This document shows positions 41,186 to 49,793 of a stretch of DNA of 64,000 bases, in pieces. The stretch is from Anaerolineae bacterium. GTDB taxonomy: Bacteria > Chloroflexota > Anaerolineae > DRVO01. A model generated the notes under the pieces. The model was not told the origin of the DNA, searched no databases, and saw only the letters and a program-made list of their open reading frames with translations. Numbering within the stretch: position 1 is the first letter of the stretch; each line of letters opens with the position of its first letter. The stretch covers positions 37,251 to 101,250 of the forward strand of contig JABLXR010000009.1 in NCBI GenBank assembly GCA_013178015.1, in the 5' to 3' direction. A program made the position numbers and the translations under genes.

Positions 41186-41827
41186 CTACGGGCCGCTGAA
41201 GCCGTCGAGGACTGCCCCGATTAGGTTGGCCCCTGTACCCTCAAGCCGCGCAAGCGCGTCACGAACGGCAGAGCGGCGGGTGCGGTAGGCCGTGGTCACC
41301 AAGATCACGCCGTCCACCATCCCGGAGAGCAAACTGGCGTCCGCGGCCGGCAGTGCCGGCGGGCCGGCCAGCACCACCGCTCGCCCCGAGCCAAGCTCGG
41401 CCAGCAGGCGCGACATCGCCGGGGACCCCAGAAGCCGGGCAGGTACCTCCGCTCCTCCTCCGGCGCCGATCACCGACAACGACGGAAGGGGGCCGGGCTG
41501 GAGGCAGGTCTCGGCCGGCGTTCCGGATTCGAGGCACTGCAGCACCCCCGGTCCGTCATGCAGGTCGAGCAGGTCGTGCAGCCGCGGCGCGTGCAGGTCC
41601 AGGTCGGCTAGAACCACGGTGGTTCCTGTCTCGGCCAGAGCTAGGGCCAAGTTGGCAGCCACGGCATGCCTGTTCTCGGCCTCCGTGGGTGAGGTCACCA
41701 GCACCGTGCCCGAGGAGCCCTTAGGCATCGCCCGGTCGAGACGGGCCCGCAGCACCCGGAATGCCTCCGCGCGGGGAGAGGCGGGAGCATTCAGCATCAC
41801 CAGTTCCGGCGACCGTGGCTTGTCCAT
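41186..41827 (-). CDS. CpsD/BY-kinase-like P-loop protein with degenerate nucleotide site
   Basis: 213 aa. It has the fold pattern of bacterial tyrosine kinases partnering Wzz (SPRAEAFRVLRARLDRA, VLVTSPTEAENRHAVAANLA, VVLADLDLHAPRLHDLLDLH, AVVLAGPPALPAADASLLSG). The Walker A Lys-Ser/Thr is replaced: the family's GEGKST aligns with ENRHA, leaving Arg53-His54. The Walker B Asp is Ala154. Only the Walker A' Asp75/Asp77 remain. The C-terminal tyrosine cluster is also missing. It is probably a non-phosphorylating structural partner of the upstream Wzz-like protein. The ATG at 41827 follows GGAAGG; the upstream open frame lies within the Wzz gene. Confidence 0.8.
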   Translation of the reverse strand: MDKPRSPELVMLNAPASPRAEAFRVLRARLDRAMPKGSSGTVLVTSPTEAENRHAVAANLALALAETGTTVVLADLDLHAPRLHDLLDLHDGPGVLQCLESGTPAETCLQPGPLPSLSVIGAGGGAEVPARLLGSPAMSRLLAELGSGRAVVLAGPPALPAADASLLSGMVDGVILVTTAYRTRRSAVRDALARLEGTGANLIGAVLDGFSGP

Positions 41828-41844
41828 GGGCTGACCTTCCCGCT

Positions 41845-42627
41845 CTAGAAGACGAGATAGACGAGGCTGGTCACCAGCGCCCCCAGGGCTATGCCGCCCA
41901 GGAGGGGCACTGCCCACAGGCCGGCCGTCGGGCCGAGCGCCCGCTCGGCTAAGCCTACCGACCCCTGATCCTGGGTGCGCACAAGGCCAAGAAGGGGCAG
42001 GCCCGTGTCGCGGATGACGTCTTCGGGCCGTCGGATGTAGCCGGTGTCCAGCCACTCGAGCACCACCACCAAAGCCAGTCCCGCCACCCCCCCGAGGATG
42101 CCGCCAGCCAGCGTGTTGATCTTCTTCTGGGGGCGGACTTTAACACCAGGAGTGGCAGGGCCCGACGTAAAGACGTTCACCCGATCGCGCTGATCCAGCC
42201 GATCGTTGAATGCCTGGATGTTCCAGATGAAAGTCTCTGCCATCTGCTGGCAGATCATGTTGGCGATGACGGGGTCCGGATCCTCTACCTCGATGACCAG
42301 CTGCAAGTCGGACTCGACTGCCTGCACGTTCACCTTGGCCAGAAGGGCTTCCGGCGTGAGGTCGAGAGGCTCGGGCATGTCTCGGAGGGCAGCCACGGCG
42401 GTATCGTGGGACCGGATCTGCCCGGCGTAGTTGCGCAGCATGCTCTTGACCGTCTGGGAGAGGCCCATATCCGGCCGGGCGCCGAGGGCGTTGAGTCGAA
42501 TGGTAGACTGGTAGACGGGCTGCTGGGTGAGGCTGAACACGAGAGCACTTACGGCTCCCAACACCGCCGTCAGCACAACGATCCAACCTCGCTGGCGGGC
42601 TATGCGTACGTACTCACCGAGAGGCAA
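41845..42627 (-). CDS. Wzz/YveK-type polysaccharide chain-length regulator
   Basis: 260 aa. Membrane-anchored co-polymerase: a first membrane segment (WIVVLTAVLGAVSALVFSL), an external region with coiled-coil character, then the Pro-rich approach and second segment (INTLAGGILGGVAGLALVVV) and a short third hydrophobic C-terminal segment. It sets glycan chain length during Wzx/Wzy-type export. The GTG at 42693 is excluded because the -10 hexamer (42684-42689) lies downstream of it. A TTG at 42627 after AGGGGG gives the conserved start LPLGEYVRIARQRGW. It is the first gene of the polysaccharide-purine transcript. Confidence 0.82.
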   Translation of the reverse strand: MPLGEYVRIARQRGWIVVLTAVLGAVSALVFSLTQQPVYQSTIRLNALGARPDMGLSQTVKSMLRNYAGQIRSHDTAVAALRDMPEPLDLTPEALLAKVNVQAVESDLQLVIEVEDPDPVIANMICQQMAETFIWNIQAFNDRLDQRDRVNVFTSGPATPGVKVRPQKKINTLAGGILGGVAGLALVVVLEWLDTGYIRRPEDVIRDTGLPLLGLVRTQDQGSVGLAERALGPTAGLWAVPLLGGIALGALVTSLVYLVF

Positions 42628-42683
42628 GGATAAGACCCCCTGAAGGCGCCGACGCAGGCGAGTGACTCTCCGAAGCCGCCGCC

Positions 42684-42713
42684 ATGCTAGCACACGGGCA
42701 GCGGCAGCGGCAA
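42684..42713 (-). promoter_or_regulatory. Promoter of the wzz-rmlA-purL transcript
   Basis: Minus-strand -35 TTGCCG (42708-42713), 18-nt spacer, extended -10 TGC-TAGCAT (42684-42689). It is immediately downstream of the SDR stop codon. The TGCTAGCAT string is shared with promoters at 14324 and 49853. It decides the TTG start of the Wzz-like gene. Confidence 0.55.
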
Positions 42714-42714
42714 C

Positions 42715-43491
42715 CTACCACAGCGTGAAGCCGCCATCCACGACCAAGGTGTGGCCAGTGACGAAGGCGGAGGCCGGCGAGGCCAGGTACACCACGGCGC
42801 CGGCCAGATCGGTCGGCTCACCGATGCGCCCCATTGGCGTGGCGTCTGTCCATTGGGCCGCCCGGACAGGATCGGCTAGAAAGCCCTCGTTGAGGGGAGT
42901 ACGCATGTAGCCCGGGGCGATGGCGTTGACCGTGACGCCGTGAGGGGCCCACTCGGCGGCTAGGGCTTTGGTGAGCATGACGACACCTGCCTTGGAGGCG
43001 TAGTAGGGTGCCTGGGGCACGTCGCGGTTGACGATCAGGGCCGACATCGAAGCCGTGTTGATGATCCTGCCGTAGCCGCGCTCAACCATGCCCCGGGCGA
43101 AGGCCTGGCAGCAGAGGAACACGCCGGTGAGGTTCACGCCGATCACGGCCTGCCAGTCGGCCGGGTTCATCTCCATGGAGGGGGCGCGGCGGCTAATGCC
43201 GGCGTTGTTCACCAGAATGTCCACCCGCCCGAACCGCTCCTCGGCTGCCTCCCGGGCCCGGCGCACCTGGTCGGGATCGGAGACGTCCGCCTGGACCACC
43301 AGCGCCTGCCGGCCCTCGTCCTGGATGCGCTGGGCCACGGCCTGAGCCGTGTCCCGGCGTAGGTCGACCAGGACCAGGTCGGCCCCGGCCTGGGCCAGAG
43401 CTATGGCCATGGCTTCCCCCAACCCCTGACCGGCTCCGGTGACGCAGGCGACGCGTCCGTCCAGCCGGAACGACTCCAGCACATTGTTCAT
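42715..43491 (-). CDS. Short-chain dehydrogenase/reductase (classical SDR)
   Basis: 258 aa. NAD(P)-dependent oxidoreductase: cofactor loop TGAGQGLGEAMAIALAQAG, acidic residue after beta-2 (LVLVDLRRD, favouring NAD), NNAGISRR, active-site Ser in NTASMSALIV, and Tyr-Lys in YYASKAGVVML. The closest general type is gluconate-5-dehydrogenase or 3-oxoacyl reductase; the substrate is unknown. The ATG at 43491 follows GGGAGG. It lies 44 nt after the tauE stop and could be the last gene of the pyr operon. Confidence 0.85.
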   Translation of the reverse strand: MNNVLESFRLDGRVACVTGAGQGLGEAMAIALAQAGADLVLVDLRRDTAQAVAQRIQDEGRQALVVQADVSDPDQVRRAREAAEERFGRVDILVNNAGISRRAPSMEMNPADWQAVIGVNLTGVFLCCQAFARGMVERGYGRIINTASMSALIVNRDVPQAPYYASKAGVVMLTKALAAEWAPHGVTVNAIAPGYMRTPLNEGFLADPVRAAQWTDATPMGRIGEPTDLAGAVVYLASPASAFVTGHTLVVDGGFTLW

Positions 43492-43535
43492 ACCATCCTC
43501 CCTGCGTGATGCCATGCCCCGCTTCGCTGTATGCC

Positions 43536-44267
43536 CTACAGGAACAGCAGCGTCAAGGCAAGTACGGCCAGGGTGCCGATGACGACTCGGCGGAAGGCGG
43601 CGACCGAGAGGCGGCCGTAGGTCCTGATGCCTGCTACGACCCCCAGCAGCAGGACGGGCAGGCCCAGGGCGAAGCGAGTGGCGATGCTGGAGGTGATGAG
43701 GCCGGCGCCCAGCATGATGATCACCCGGTACAGGTTGGAGGCGGCGAAAAAGGAGCAGAGCATGGCCTTGTAGCGGGCGCTCTCCCAGTTCTGGATGGAG
43801 GCATAGGCGATGACCGGCGGGCCGCCGATGCCGAACGCACCACCAAGGATGCCGCTGGCGAAGCCAGCCCCGAGGGCCCAGGGCCAGGACGCGAGCCGGG
43901 CGGAGCGCAGCCTGGGCGCCAACATCTGCAGACAGGCCACTAGTATCGCCACGCCCACCAGACGGCGGATGATGGTCTCATCGAGGATCACCAGGGCGTA
44001 GACCCCGAGCGGAATGCCGCCGAACATGCCCAGCACCGGCAGGAGCAGATCGCGCCAGTGGAAGTGGCGTCTGACGCTGAACAGGACGAAGCTGGTGGTC
44101 ACCAGGCTGAACATGCCGATGAGGATGGAGGCGTCGCGCGCGTGGGTGAAGAAGGGCAGCAGGGCCATGGCGACCATTCCGAAGCCAAAGCCGGTCACTC
44201 CCTGGGTGAAGGCGGCCACGAAGATGCTGACGAGGGTGCCCAGCGCCATGGTCAGGTCGCCGCTCAC
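43536..44267 (-). CDS. TauE/SafE-family anion exporter in the pyr operon
   Basis: 243 aa with seven or eight membrane segments. Family repeats: AAFTQGVTGFGFGMVAMALL at the N-terminus and GFASGILGGAFGIGGPPVIA in the middle. It is diverged from the other TauE-type protein at 22034. Its GTG start overlaps the pyrC stop by 4 nt (GTGA), so it is translated as part of the pyrimidine operon. The exported anion is unknown; a carboxylate or sulfonate is plausible from the family. Confidence 0.85.
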   Translation of the reverse strand: MSGDLTMALGTLVSIFVAAFTQGVTGFGFGMVAMALLPFFTHARDASILIGMFSLVTTSFVLFSVRRHFHWRDLLLPVLGMFGGIPLGVYALVILDETIIRRLVGVAILVACLQMLAPRLRSARLASWPWALGAGFASGILGGAFGIGGPPVIAYASIQNWESARYKAMLCSFFAASNLYRVIIMLGAGLITSSIATRFALGLPVLLLGVVAGIRTYGRLSVAAFRRVVIGTLAVLALTLLFL

Positions 44268-45547
44268 GAAGGCCGCGGAGTGACCAGCCGGCCTCGGCCG
44301 GGGTCGGCCAGGAGCTCTCCCTCAACCATCGCGTCTTCGCCGCGAAGGATGACGCGAACTATGCGTCCTCGCACCCGCCGGCCCTGGAATGGGGACCAGC
44401 CACACTTCGTCTTGAGATCTGTGCCCAGGGCCGTTTCAGACTGGAGCTCGATCAGGGCGATGTCGGCGTGGTATCCGGGAGCCAGCCGGCCCTTGTGAGG
44501 CAGCCGGTACAAGGCGGCGGGCCGGGCGGCGGTCAGCCGCACCAGGTGAGGGAGGGACAGTCGGCCCCCCGCAACAGCATCCAGCAGCAGTGGCAGGGTA
44601 GTCTCCAGGCCGGGCACCCCGGCCGGTGGAAGGGAGCCAGACTTTTCTTCCAGGGTGTGGGGAGCATGGTCGCTGGCCACTATGTCCACCTCATCCAGCC
44701 GCTCCCACAGTGCCTCCTGGTCCTCCGGAGAACGGAGCGGAGGGTTCATGAGCGCGAGCGGTCCCAGCCGAGCTTCGTCGGTCCGGTTGAGGAAGAGGTG
44801 ATGGGGGGTGACCTCGCACGTCACCGCCAAGCCCTGGGCGCGGGCCAGGCGTATGGCATCGAGCTCGGCCGCCGTACTCACGTGACAGACGTGCAGGCGG
44901 CGGCCCGTGCGCCGGGCCAGGGCGATGGCGCGAGCCACAGCCAGTTCGGCGCAGATGGGCGGGCGCCGCTCCTCTTCGCTGAAGGTACGCACGGCCTCCT
45001 CGTCTTCGGCGTGCACTGCCAGGATTCGATCCCGGGGGTAGCTCGCGAAATGGCGGTACTGGTGGGCCAGATCGGCCACCAGGAGGTCGCCCGTAGACGA
45101 ACCCATGTACAGCTTCAGGCCCACGGCTCCAGCGACCTCGGTCGCCTCACCCATGTTAGCGGGCGTGGCCCCGAAGAAGAGCCCGAAGTCGCAGCAGGCT
45201 TTGGCGCGGGCCAGGTCGGCCTTGGCGGCGAAGGCGGAGAGAGAGGAAGTAGGGACGGGTGAGTTGGGCATGTCCAGGACAGTGGTGTAGCCCCCGGCCA
45301 GGGCGGCGCGAGTGCCGGTGGTGAAGTCCTCTTTGTGCTCGGCACCGGGCTCGCGGAGGTGGACGTGGGCATCCACCGCGCCGGGCAGAGCCACCAGCCC
45401 CCCGCAGTGAACGACCGTGGCTCCACTCGCCTCCAGATCCGGCCCGACGGCCACGATCCACTCGCCCTGCACCAGGATGTCGCCGGGCATCACGCCCTCG
45501 GGCGTCGCCACCAGCCCACCGCGCAAAAGGCGCAGACCGGTGCTCAC
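44264..45547 (-). CDS. pyrC: Dihydroorotase
   Basis: 427 aa, class I type. Zinc amidohydrolase closing carbamoyl-aspartate to dihydroorotate. Metal ligands: DAHVHLREPGAEHKEDF, the lysine in GLKLYMGSSTG, HAEDEEAV and HVCHVSTAAELDAI, and the catalytic Asp in VASDHAPHTLEEK. It is fully conserved, so likely active rather than a structural PyrC'. It has 4-bp overlaps with pyrK upstream and tauE downstream. Confidence 0.95.
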   Translation of the reverse strand: MSTGLRLLRGGLVATPEGVMPGDILVQGEWIVAVGPDLEASGATVVHCGGLVALPGAVDAHVHLREPGAEHKEDFTTGTRAALAGGYTTVLDMPNSPVPTSSLSAFAAKADLARAKACCDFGLFFGATPANMGEATEVAGAVGLKLYMGSSTGDLLVADLAHQYRHFASYPRDRILAVHAEDEEAVRTFSEEERRPPICAELAVARAIALARRTGRRLHVCHVSTAAELDAIRLARAQGLAVTCEVTPHHLFLNRTDEARLGPLALMNPPLRSPEDQEALWERLDEVDIVASDHAPHTLEEKSGSLPPAGVPGLETTLPLLLDAVAGGRLSLPHLVRLTAARPAALYRLPHKGRLAPGYHADIALIELQSETALGTDLKTKCGWSPFQGRRVRGRIVRVILRGEDAMVEGELLADPGRGRLVTPRPS

Positions 45548-46311
45548 AGCGGCACTCTCCTCCCGGTGGCGTTCCGAGTGAAGCGGGCGAAATCCTCGTT
45601 GTCCCTCAGTTCTTCTATATCGAACACAGGGCCGTCCCTACACACGAGCTTGTCGCCCATGGCGCACTGGCCGCAGATGCCGAAGCCACACTTCATGTAT
45701 CGCTCCAGGCTGACCTGCGCCGGTACTCCCGCCTCCCAGCACATCCGAGCGACGGCGTAGAGCATAGGCTCCGGCCCGCAGGCGCACACCCGGTCGTAGC
45801 GAGTCAAGTCGTTCACCACGGCTTCAGTGACCAACCCCTGGTGCCCTGCGTCACCTCGTTCGGTAGCCAGTACGGTGGCGCACCCGATCTGGCGGAAGCG
45901 CTCCACCAGGACCAGCCCCTCGGCGGTACGGGCGCCGATGGCAAGCGTGGTGGCGATGCCGGCTTCGCAGGCGCGCCGAGCTAGAAAGTGCAGGGGCGCG
46001 GCACCGTAGCCGCCGGCCACTAGCAGGAGGTGGCTTCCCTGGACGGTGAAGGGGCGGCCGAAGGGACCTCGCCATCCCACGGGGTCACCCACCTGCTTAC
46101 GATGCAGGGCGGAGGAGAAAGGGCCCACGCGAGAGACTGTGACCGTCAGCGGGTCCGGATCCATGATGCTGATGGGCTTCTCCGCCTCGCCCGGGAGCCA
46201 GAGCATGAGGAACTGCCCCGGTTCGGCCTCCAGCGATGTGTCGAGCTCGAACGTCCGGACGGTGCGGTTTTCCTGGATCACCCGGGTGATATGCGCGATC
46301 TGGGGGATCAT
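45544..46311 (-). CDS. pyrK: Dihydroorotate dehydrogenase electron-transfer subunit
   Basis: 255 aa. FAD and [2Fe-2S] subunit that passes electrons from PyrD (class 1B) to NAD+. FAD-binding EKPISIMDPDPLTVTVSRVG, NAD-binding LLLVAGGYGAAPLHFLA, and the cluster cysteines in CGFGICGQCAMGDKLVCRDG near the C-terminus. It overlaps pyrC by 4 nt and pyrD by 4 nt. Confidence 0.95.
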   Translation of the reverse strand: MIPQIAHITRVIQENRTVRTFELDTSLEAEPGQFLMLWLPGEAEKPISIMDPDPLTVTVSRVGPFSSALHRKQVGDPVGWRGPFGRPFTVQGSHLLLVAGGYGAAPLHFLARRACEAGIATTLAIGARTAEGLVLVERFRQIGCATVLATERGDAGHQGLVTEAVVNDLTRYDRVCACGPEPMLYAVARMCWEAGVPAQVSLERYMKCGFGICGQCAMGDKLVCRDGPVFDIEELRDNEDFARFTRNATGRRVPL

Positions 46312-47285
46312 CGGGCGCGGCGCCCTCCCTTTCCCGGGGCACCCTCGGGGAGGGCCCGTCCCCGGAGATCGGCCAGGCTACCCAGGCCGATGCGGGCCAT
46401 CAGCTGCCTGAGCTCCTCCGTGATCAGCCCGAATACCTCGATCCCCCGCCGGTACACCGCCGTGCCCACGCCGACAGCGCAGGCGCCCACGCTGATCATC
46501 TCCGCCGCGTCGCGCCCGTCGCTGACGCCTCCTATGCCGATCACCGGAACGGACACAGCAGCGCAGATGTCGTACACGCAGCGGATGGCCAGAGGTCGGA
46601 TGGCCGGGCCGCTCATCCCGCCCACCCGGTTGGACAGCACCGGCGTGGCCGTCTCCACGTCTACCAACATGCCGGGGCCAACGGTGTTGATGGCGCTAAT
46701 GGCGTCCGCGCCGGCAGCGACGACGGCCCGGGCTACGTCCGCGATGCTGGGTACGTTGGGGGATAGCTTGACGATGACTGGTATCCTGGTGGAGCTCTTG
46801 ACCCGACGGGTGACCTGGCCAGCCACATACGGGGTGGAGGAGAAGATCTGGCCGAACTCTTCCTCCACGTTGGGGCAGGAGATGTTGGCCTCGATCAAGT
46901 CGGGCTCAGCCTCTGAGATGTACCGGGCCGTGGTGCCGAAATCGTAGATGGAGTTGGCGAAGATGCTGGCGATGATGGGGACACCGGCGGGGGCCAGCAT
47001 CTCTCGCGCCCGCCGTATCTCCGCCACCATAGCCTCCACCCCTGGGTTGGCCAGCCCCACCGCGTTGAGCACCCCGGCCCCATAGTCCACCACCACCGGG
47101 TTGGGGTGCCCCACCCGTGGCTTGAGGCTACAGGACTTGGTCACCACGGCACCGGCACCGGAGCGGGCCACTCGGGCCAGCACGTCGCCGCTCAGCCCCA
47201 GTACGCCGGAGGCGAGGATGGTCGGGTTGGCCAGCCGCACCCCGCAGATCTCGGTGGATAGGTCCACCTGCTCCGGTGAGATCAC
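46308..47285 (-). CDS. pyrD: Dihydroorotate dehydrogenase, class 1B catalytic subunit
   Basis: 325 aa. FMN enzyme. Catalytic cysteine in ANISCPNVEEEFGQIF, with ILASGVLGLSGDVLARVARS, TKSCSLKPRVGHPNP and GIGGVSDGRDAAEMISVGA for FMN and phosphate binding. The cysteine base, together with pyrK next door, marks the NAD-linked 1B class, usable without oxygen or quinone. The last 25 residues are basic and unconserved. Confidence 0.96.
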   Translation of the reverse strand: MISPEQVDLSTEICGVRLANPTILASGVLGLSGDVLARVARSGAGAVVTKSCSLKPRVGHPNPVVVDYGAGVLNAVGLANPGVEAMVAEIRRAREMLAPAGVPIIASIFANSIYDFGTTARYISEAEPDLIEANISCPNVEEEFGQIFSSTPYVAGQVTRRVKSSTRIPVIVKLSPNVPSIADVARAVVAAGADAISAINTVGPGMLVDVETATPVLSNRVGGMSGPAIRPLAIRCVYDICAAVSVPVIGIGGVSDGRDAAEMISVGACAVGVGTAVYRRGIEVFGLITEELRQLMARIGLGSLADLRGRALPEGAPGKGGRRAR

Positions 47286-47884
47286 CCGCCCCTCGCCAGG
47301 TAATCGCGCACGGTGGCTGCCTGCTCGGCGCTGATGCGCCCCGAGACCTCCAGGACCCCCACCATCTCCCGGAGCGTGAAGAGCGAGTGCAGGGTGTAGC
47401 CCGCTGCCGCCAGCTCTTCGCGCCCTCCTTGCTGGCGGTCAATTAGCACCAGGACGTCGTGCACGCGCAGTCCCTCGCCCTCGAGCTGGCGTATGGCGTC
47501 CAGCTTCGCCCCACCGGTGGAGATCAGATCATCCACTACGAGGGCCCGCTCGCCGGCCTGGTAGATGCCCTCCACAGTGCGCCTGGCACCGTGCTCCTTC
47601 GCCTGCGGGCGGGGATAGATGAGAGGGCGGCCCATCTCCAGGCCAAGGGCCGTGCCGATGGGCAGGCCTCCGAGCGGGATGGCGGCGATACGGTCGAACT
47701 GGAGAGCGCCGGCCACCTCGGCCAGGGCGTGTGCCACCTGCCTAAGCAGGGCAGGAGAAGAGGGCACCAGCCGCAAGTCCACGTAGATGGGCGACATGAG
47801 GCCCGACTTGAGCTGGAACTGACCGAACTGGATGGCGCCCAGGCAATGCAGCCCGTCAACCAGGCGACGGAGAGAGTCGTTCAC
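47282..47884 (-). CDS. pyrE: Orotate phosphoribosyltransferase
   Basis: 200 aa. Joins orotate to PRPP. PRPP motif ERALVVDDLISTGGAKLDAI, substrate segment FQLKSGLMSPIYVDLR, flexible loop YPRPQAKEHGARRTVEG. It overlaps pyrF and pyrD by 4 nt on each side. Confidence 0.95.
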   Translation of the reverse strand: MNDSLRRLVDGLHCLGAIQFGQFQLKSGLMSPIYVDLRLVPSSPALLRQVAHALAEVAGALQFDRIAAIPLGGLPIGTALGLEMGRPLIYPRPQAKEHGARRTVEGIYQAGERALVVDDLISTGGAKLDAIRQLEGEGLRVHDVLVLIDRQQGGREELAAAGYTLHSLFTLREMVGVLEVSGRISAEQAATVRDYLARGG

Positions 47885-48690
47885 CCAGGCCTCCCCCGAC
47901 GAAGGGTGCGGATTTCGTCCCGCAAGCGCATGGCGGCTTCTCGGGCGGCGGAAGCGTAGTCGGGCCCCTGCGAGGCGAAGATGATGCTACGAGAGGCGTT
48001 GATGACTGGCGGGTCGCCGGCGGCGGTTGGTCCCCACTGCAAGGCCGCCCCGAGGTCGCCACCCTGGGTGCCTATCCCGGGCACCAAGAAGGGCAGGTCG
48101 GCGGAGGCCCGGCGAACGGCACGAAGTTGGTGGGAGCGAGTGGCGCCCACCACCAATCCTATGTTCGCGTTCTCGTTCCAGTCTGTGGCCGCCTCCACCA
48201 CTTTCATCCACAGGGCGTAGTGATCCTGGAGGCGGGCAGCCCCCGGGTTGGAGGTCCGGGCCACAACGTATACGCCCTTGTCGGCATAGGCAGCGAGGGG
48301 CAGCACGGCATCGTCGCCCACGTAGGGGGAGACGGTCAGTGCGTCAAAACCCCAGACCTCGAAGGCCGCGCGTGCGTATGCGGCGGCGGTAGTCCCTATG
48401 TCGCCCACCTTGGCATCCAGGATGACCGGCACTTCTTCCGGGATGACGTGGCGCAGTCTCTCCAGGCTGCGAACCCCGTCTGCACCCTCAGCCAAGTAGA
48501 AGGCGAGGTTGGGCTTGAAGCAGCAGGCGACATCGCTGGTGGCCGCGACGATGTCGCTCAGGAACCGAAACATACCGTCGTCGTGGTCCCTCAGGAGCGA
48601 GGGGAGCCTCTCTCGCACCGGGTCGAGCCCCACGCAGACCCAGGAGTCGAGCCTCTCAGCCCGCTCTCTAACTCGTCCAAAGTAGCTCAC
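47881..48690 (-). CDS. pyrF: Orotidine 5'-phosphate decarboxylase, type 2
   Basis: 269 aa. TIM-barrel decarboxylase making UMP. The catalytic Lys-Asp array is VILDAKVGDIGTTAAAYARA, the pattern of the longer type 2 (mycobacterial/plant-pathogen) form. The phosphate loop is VINASRSIIFAS. The GTG start at 48690 follows GAGGTG; pyrB ends 9 nt upstream. Confidence 0.95.
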   Translation of the reverse strand: MSYFGRVRERAERLDSWVCVGLDPVRERLPSLLRDHDDGMFRFLSDIVAATSDVACCFKPNLAFYLAEGADGVRSLERLRHVIPEEVPVILDAKVGDIGTTAAAYARAAFEVWGFDALTVSPYVGDDAVLPLAAYADKGVYVVARTSNPGAARLQDHYALWMKVVEAATDWNENANIGLVVGATRSHQLRAVRRASADLPFLVPGIGTQGGDLGAALQWGPTAAGDPPVINASRSIIFASQGPDYASAAREAAMRLRDEIRTLRRGRPG

Positions 48691-48699
48691 GGCGCCACC

Positions 48700-49632
48700 T
48701 CAGACTGCGCCGAGGACGAGGGCCAGGAGGGCCATGCGCACGTACACTCCGTTGCGGGCCTGGCGGAAGTAGGCCGCCTGTGGCAAGGCATCTACCTGGT
48801 GCGAGATCTCATCCACTCGGGGGAGGGGATGCATGACGGTGGCATTGCGGGGGGAGCGAGCGGCGAGCGCCGGGTCCACGTGGAATACGCCCTGGAACCG
48901 GTCGTAGTCCGCTGGCGAAGGGAAGCGCTCGCGCTGGATGCGGGTGAGGTAGAGCACGTCGGCCTGGCGCACGGCCTCCTCGATATCCTCCGTTTCCCGG
49001 TATTCCACCCCTGCCCGCTGCAGTTGCTGCAGCACGCGCTCGGGCATACGCAGCTCGGCGGGCGACACCAGGAGCAGCTGCACTTGGTAATGCACCAGCG
49101 CCTCTGCCAGGGAGTGAGTGGTGCGGCCGTACTTCAGGTCCCCCACGAGGGCGATGGTCTGGCCGTCCACCGAACCCCTCTCCTTCTCTATAGTGTACAG
49201 GTCGAGAAGGGCCTGGGTGGGGTGATTGCGGCTTCCATCCCCGGCGTTTATCAGGGGGATGCCGATGGCGGCCGCGGCCACGTGAGCGGCTCCGGCCTCG
49301 GGGTGCCGCATGACGATCACGTCGGCGTACTGCTCGATGGTCCGGACGGTGTCATCGATGGACTCGCCCTTGGACACGGAGCTGCTGGTCACTTCGGCCA
49401 CGCTAATGACCCGGCCGCCCAGCCGGTGCATGGCTGCCTCGAAGGAAAGCCGGGTGCGGGTGCTGGGCTCGTAGAACAGCGTGGCCAGGATGTACTGCTC
49501 GAGCAGAGGGATCACCCGTTCGCGCTGGAGGCGTTCCTCGAAGTCGCGGGCCGTGGCCACGATCAGGTGGACGTCCTCCCTGGTCAGATCCGGGATCTCG
49601 ATGACGTCTCTACCGGTGAGCGGGTTCGCCAT
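48700..49632 (-). CDS. pyrB: Aspartate carbamoyltransferase catalytic subunit
   Basis: 310 aa. Commits carbamoyl phosphate and aspartate to pyrimidine synthesis. Carbamoyl-phosphate motif FYEPSTRTRLSFEAAMHRLG, then SKGESIDDTVRTIEQYADV, NAGDGSRNHPTQALLDLYTI and MHPLPRVDEIS. No pyrI lies beside it. The ATG at 49632 follows AGGAGG. It is first in the operon; between its start and the promoter lies a strong terminator hairpin. Confidence 0.96.
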   Translation of the reverse strand: MANPLTGRDVIEIPDLTREDVHLIVATARDFEERLQRERVIPLLEQYILATLFYEPSTRTRLSFEAAMHRLGGRVISVAEVTSSSVSKGESIDDTVRTIEQYADVIVMRHPEAGAAHVAAAAIGIPLINAGDGSRNHPTQALLDLYTIEKERGSVDGQTIALVGDLKYGRTTHSLAEALVHYQVQLLLVSPAELRMPERVLQQLQRAGVEYRETEDIEEAVRQADVLYLTRIQRERFPSPADYDRFQGVFHVDPALAARSPRNATVMHPLPRVDEISHQVDALPQAAYFRQARNGVYVRMALLALVLGAV

Positions 49633-49676
49633 GGTTCCCTCCTAGCCTCATCCCCATGCGGAGCGCGGGTGGCACG

Positions 49677-49705
49677 AAAAAGCCTTTGGGAAGGCTCCCA
49701 AAGGC
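49677..49705 (-). terminator. Intrinsic terminator in the pyr operon leader (attenuator)
   Basis: On the minus strand GCCTTTGGGA, loop GCCT, then the exact inverse TCCCAAAGGC and TTTTT. A perfect 10-bp stem with a U-run. It lies about 80 nt after the predicted start site and 45 nt before the pyrB ATG, in the position of a transcription attenuator. A partial PyrR-like string AGTCCGGAG lies just upstream. Confidence 0.85.
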
Positions 49706-49793
49706 GAGACTCCGGACTGCAGTCGTCGCGCGCGCTCGTCGTCGCATTGGCCCAGCTACTGCCACCTATCTGACTCGGGTCATCTGTCGCGGC

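Noticed and set aside
48127..49773. A 548-codon open frame on the plus strand opposite pyrF and pyrB.
   Set aside because: It is an antisense shadow in GC-rich DNA: the minus-strand proteins are fully conserved enzymes, and the plus-strand product is His/Gly/Val-rich with no family resemblance.
49766..49783. A five-codon leader peptide (ATG at 49783) as regulator of the pyr attenuator.
   Set aside because: It begins about 4 nt after the predicted transcription start, so it has no ribosome site, and its codons show no pyrimidine-related bias. It is kept only as a remark in the attenuator finding.
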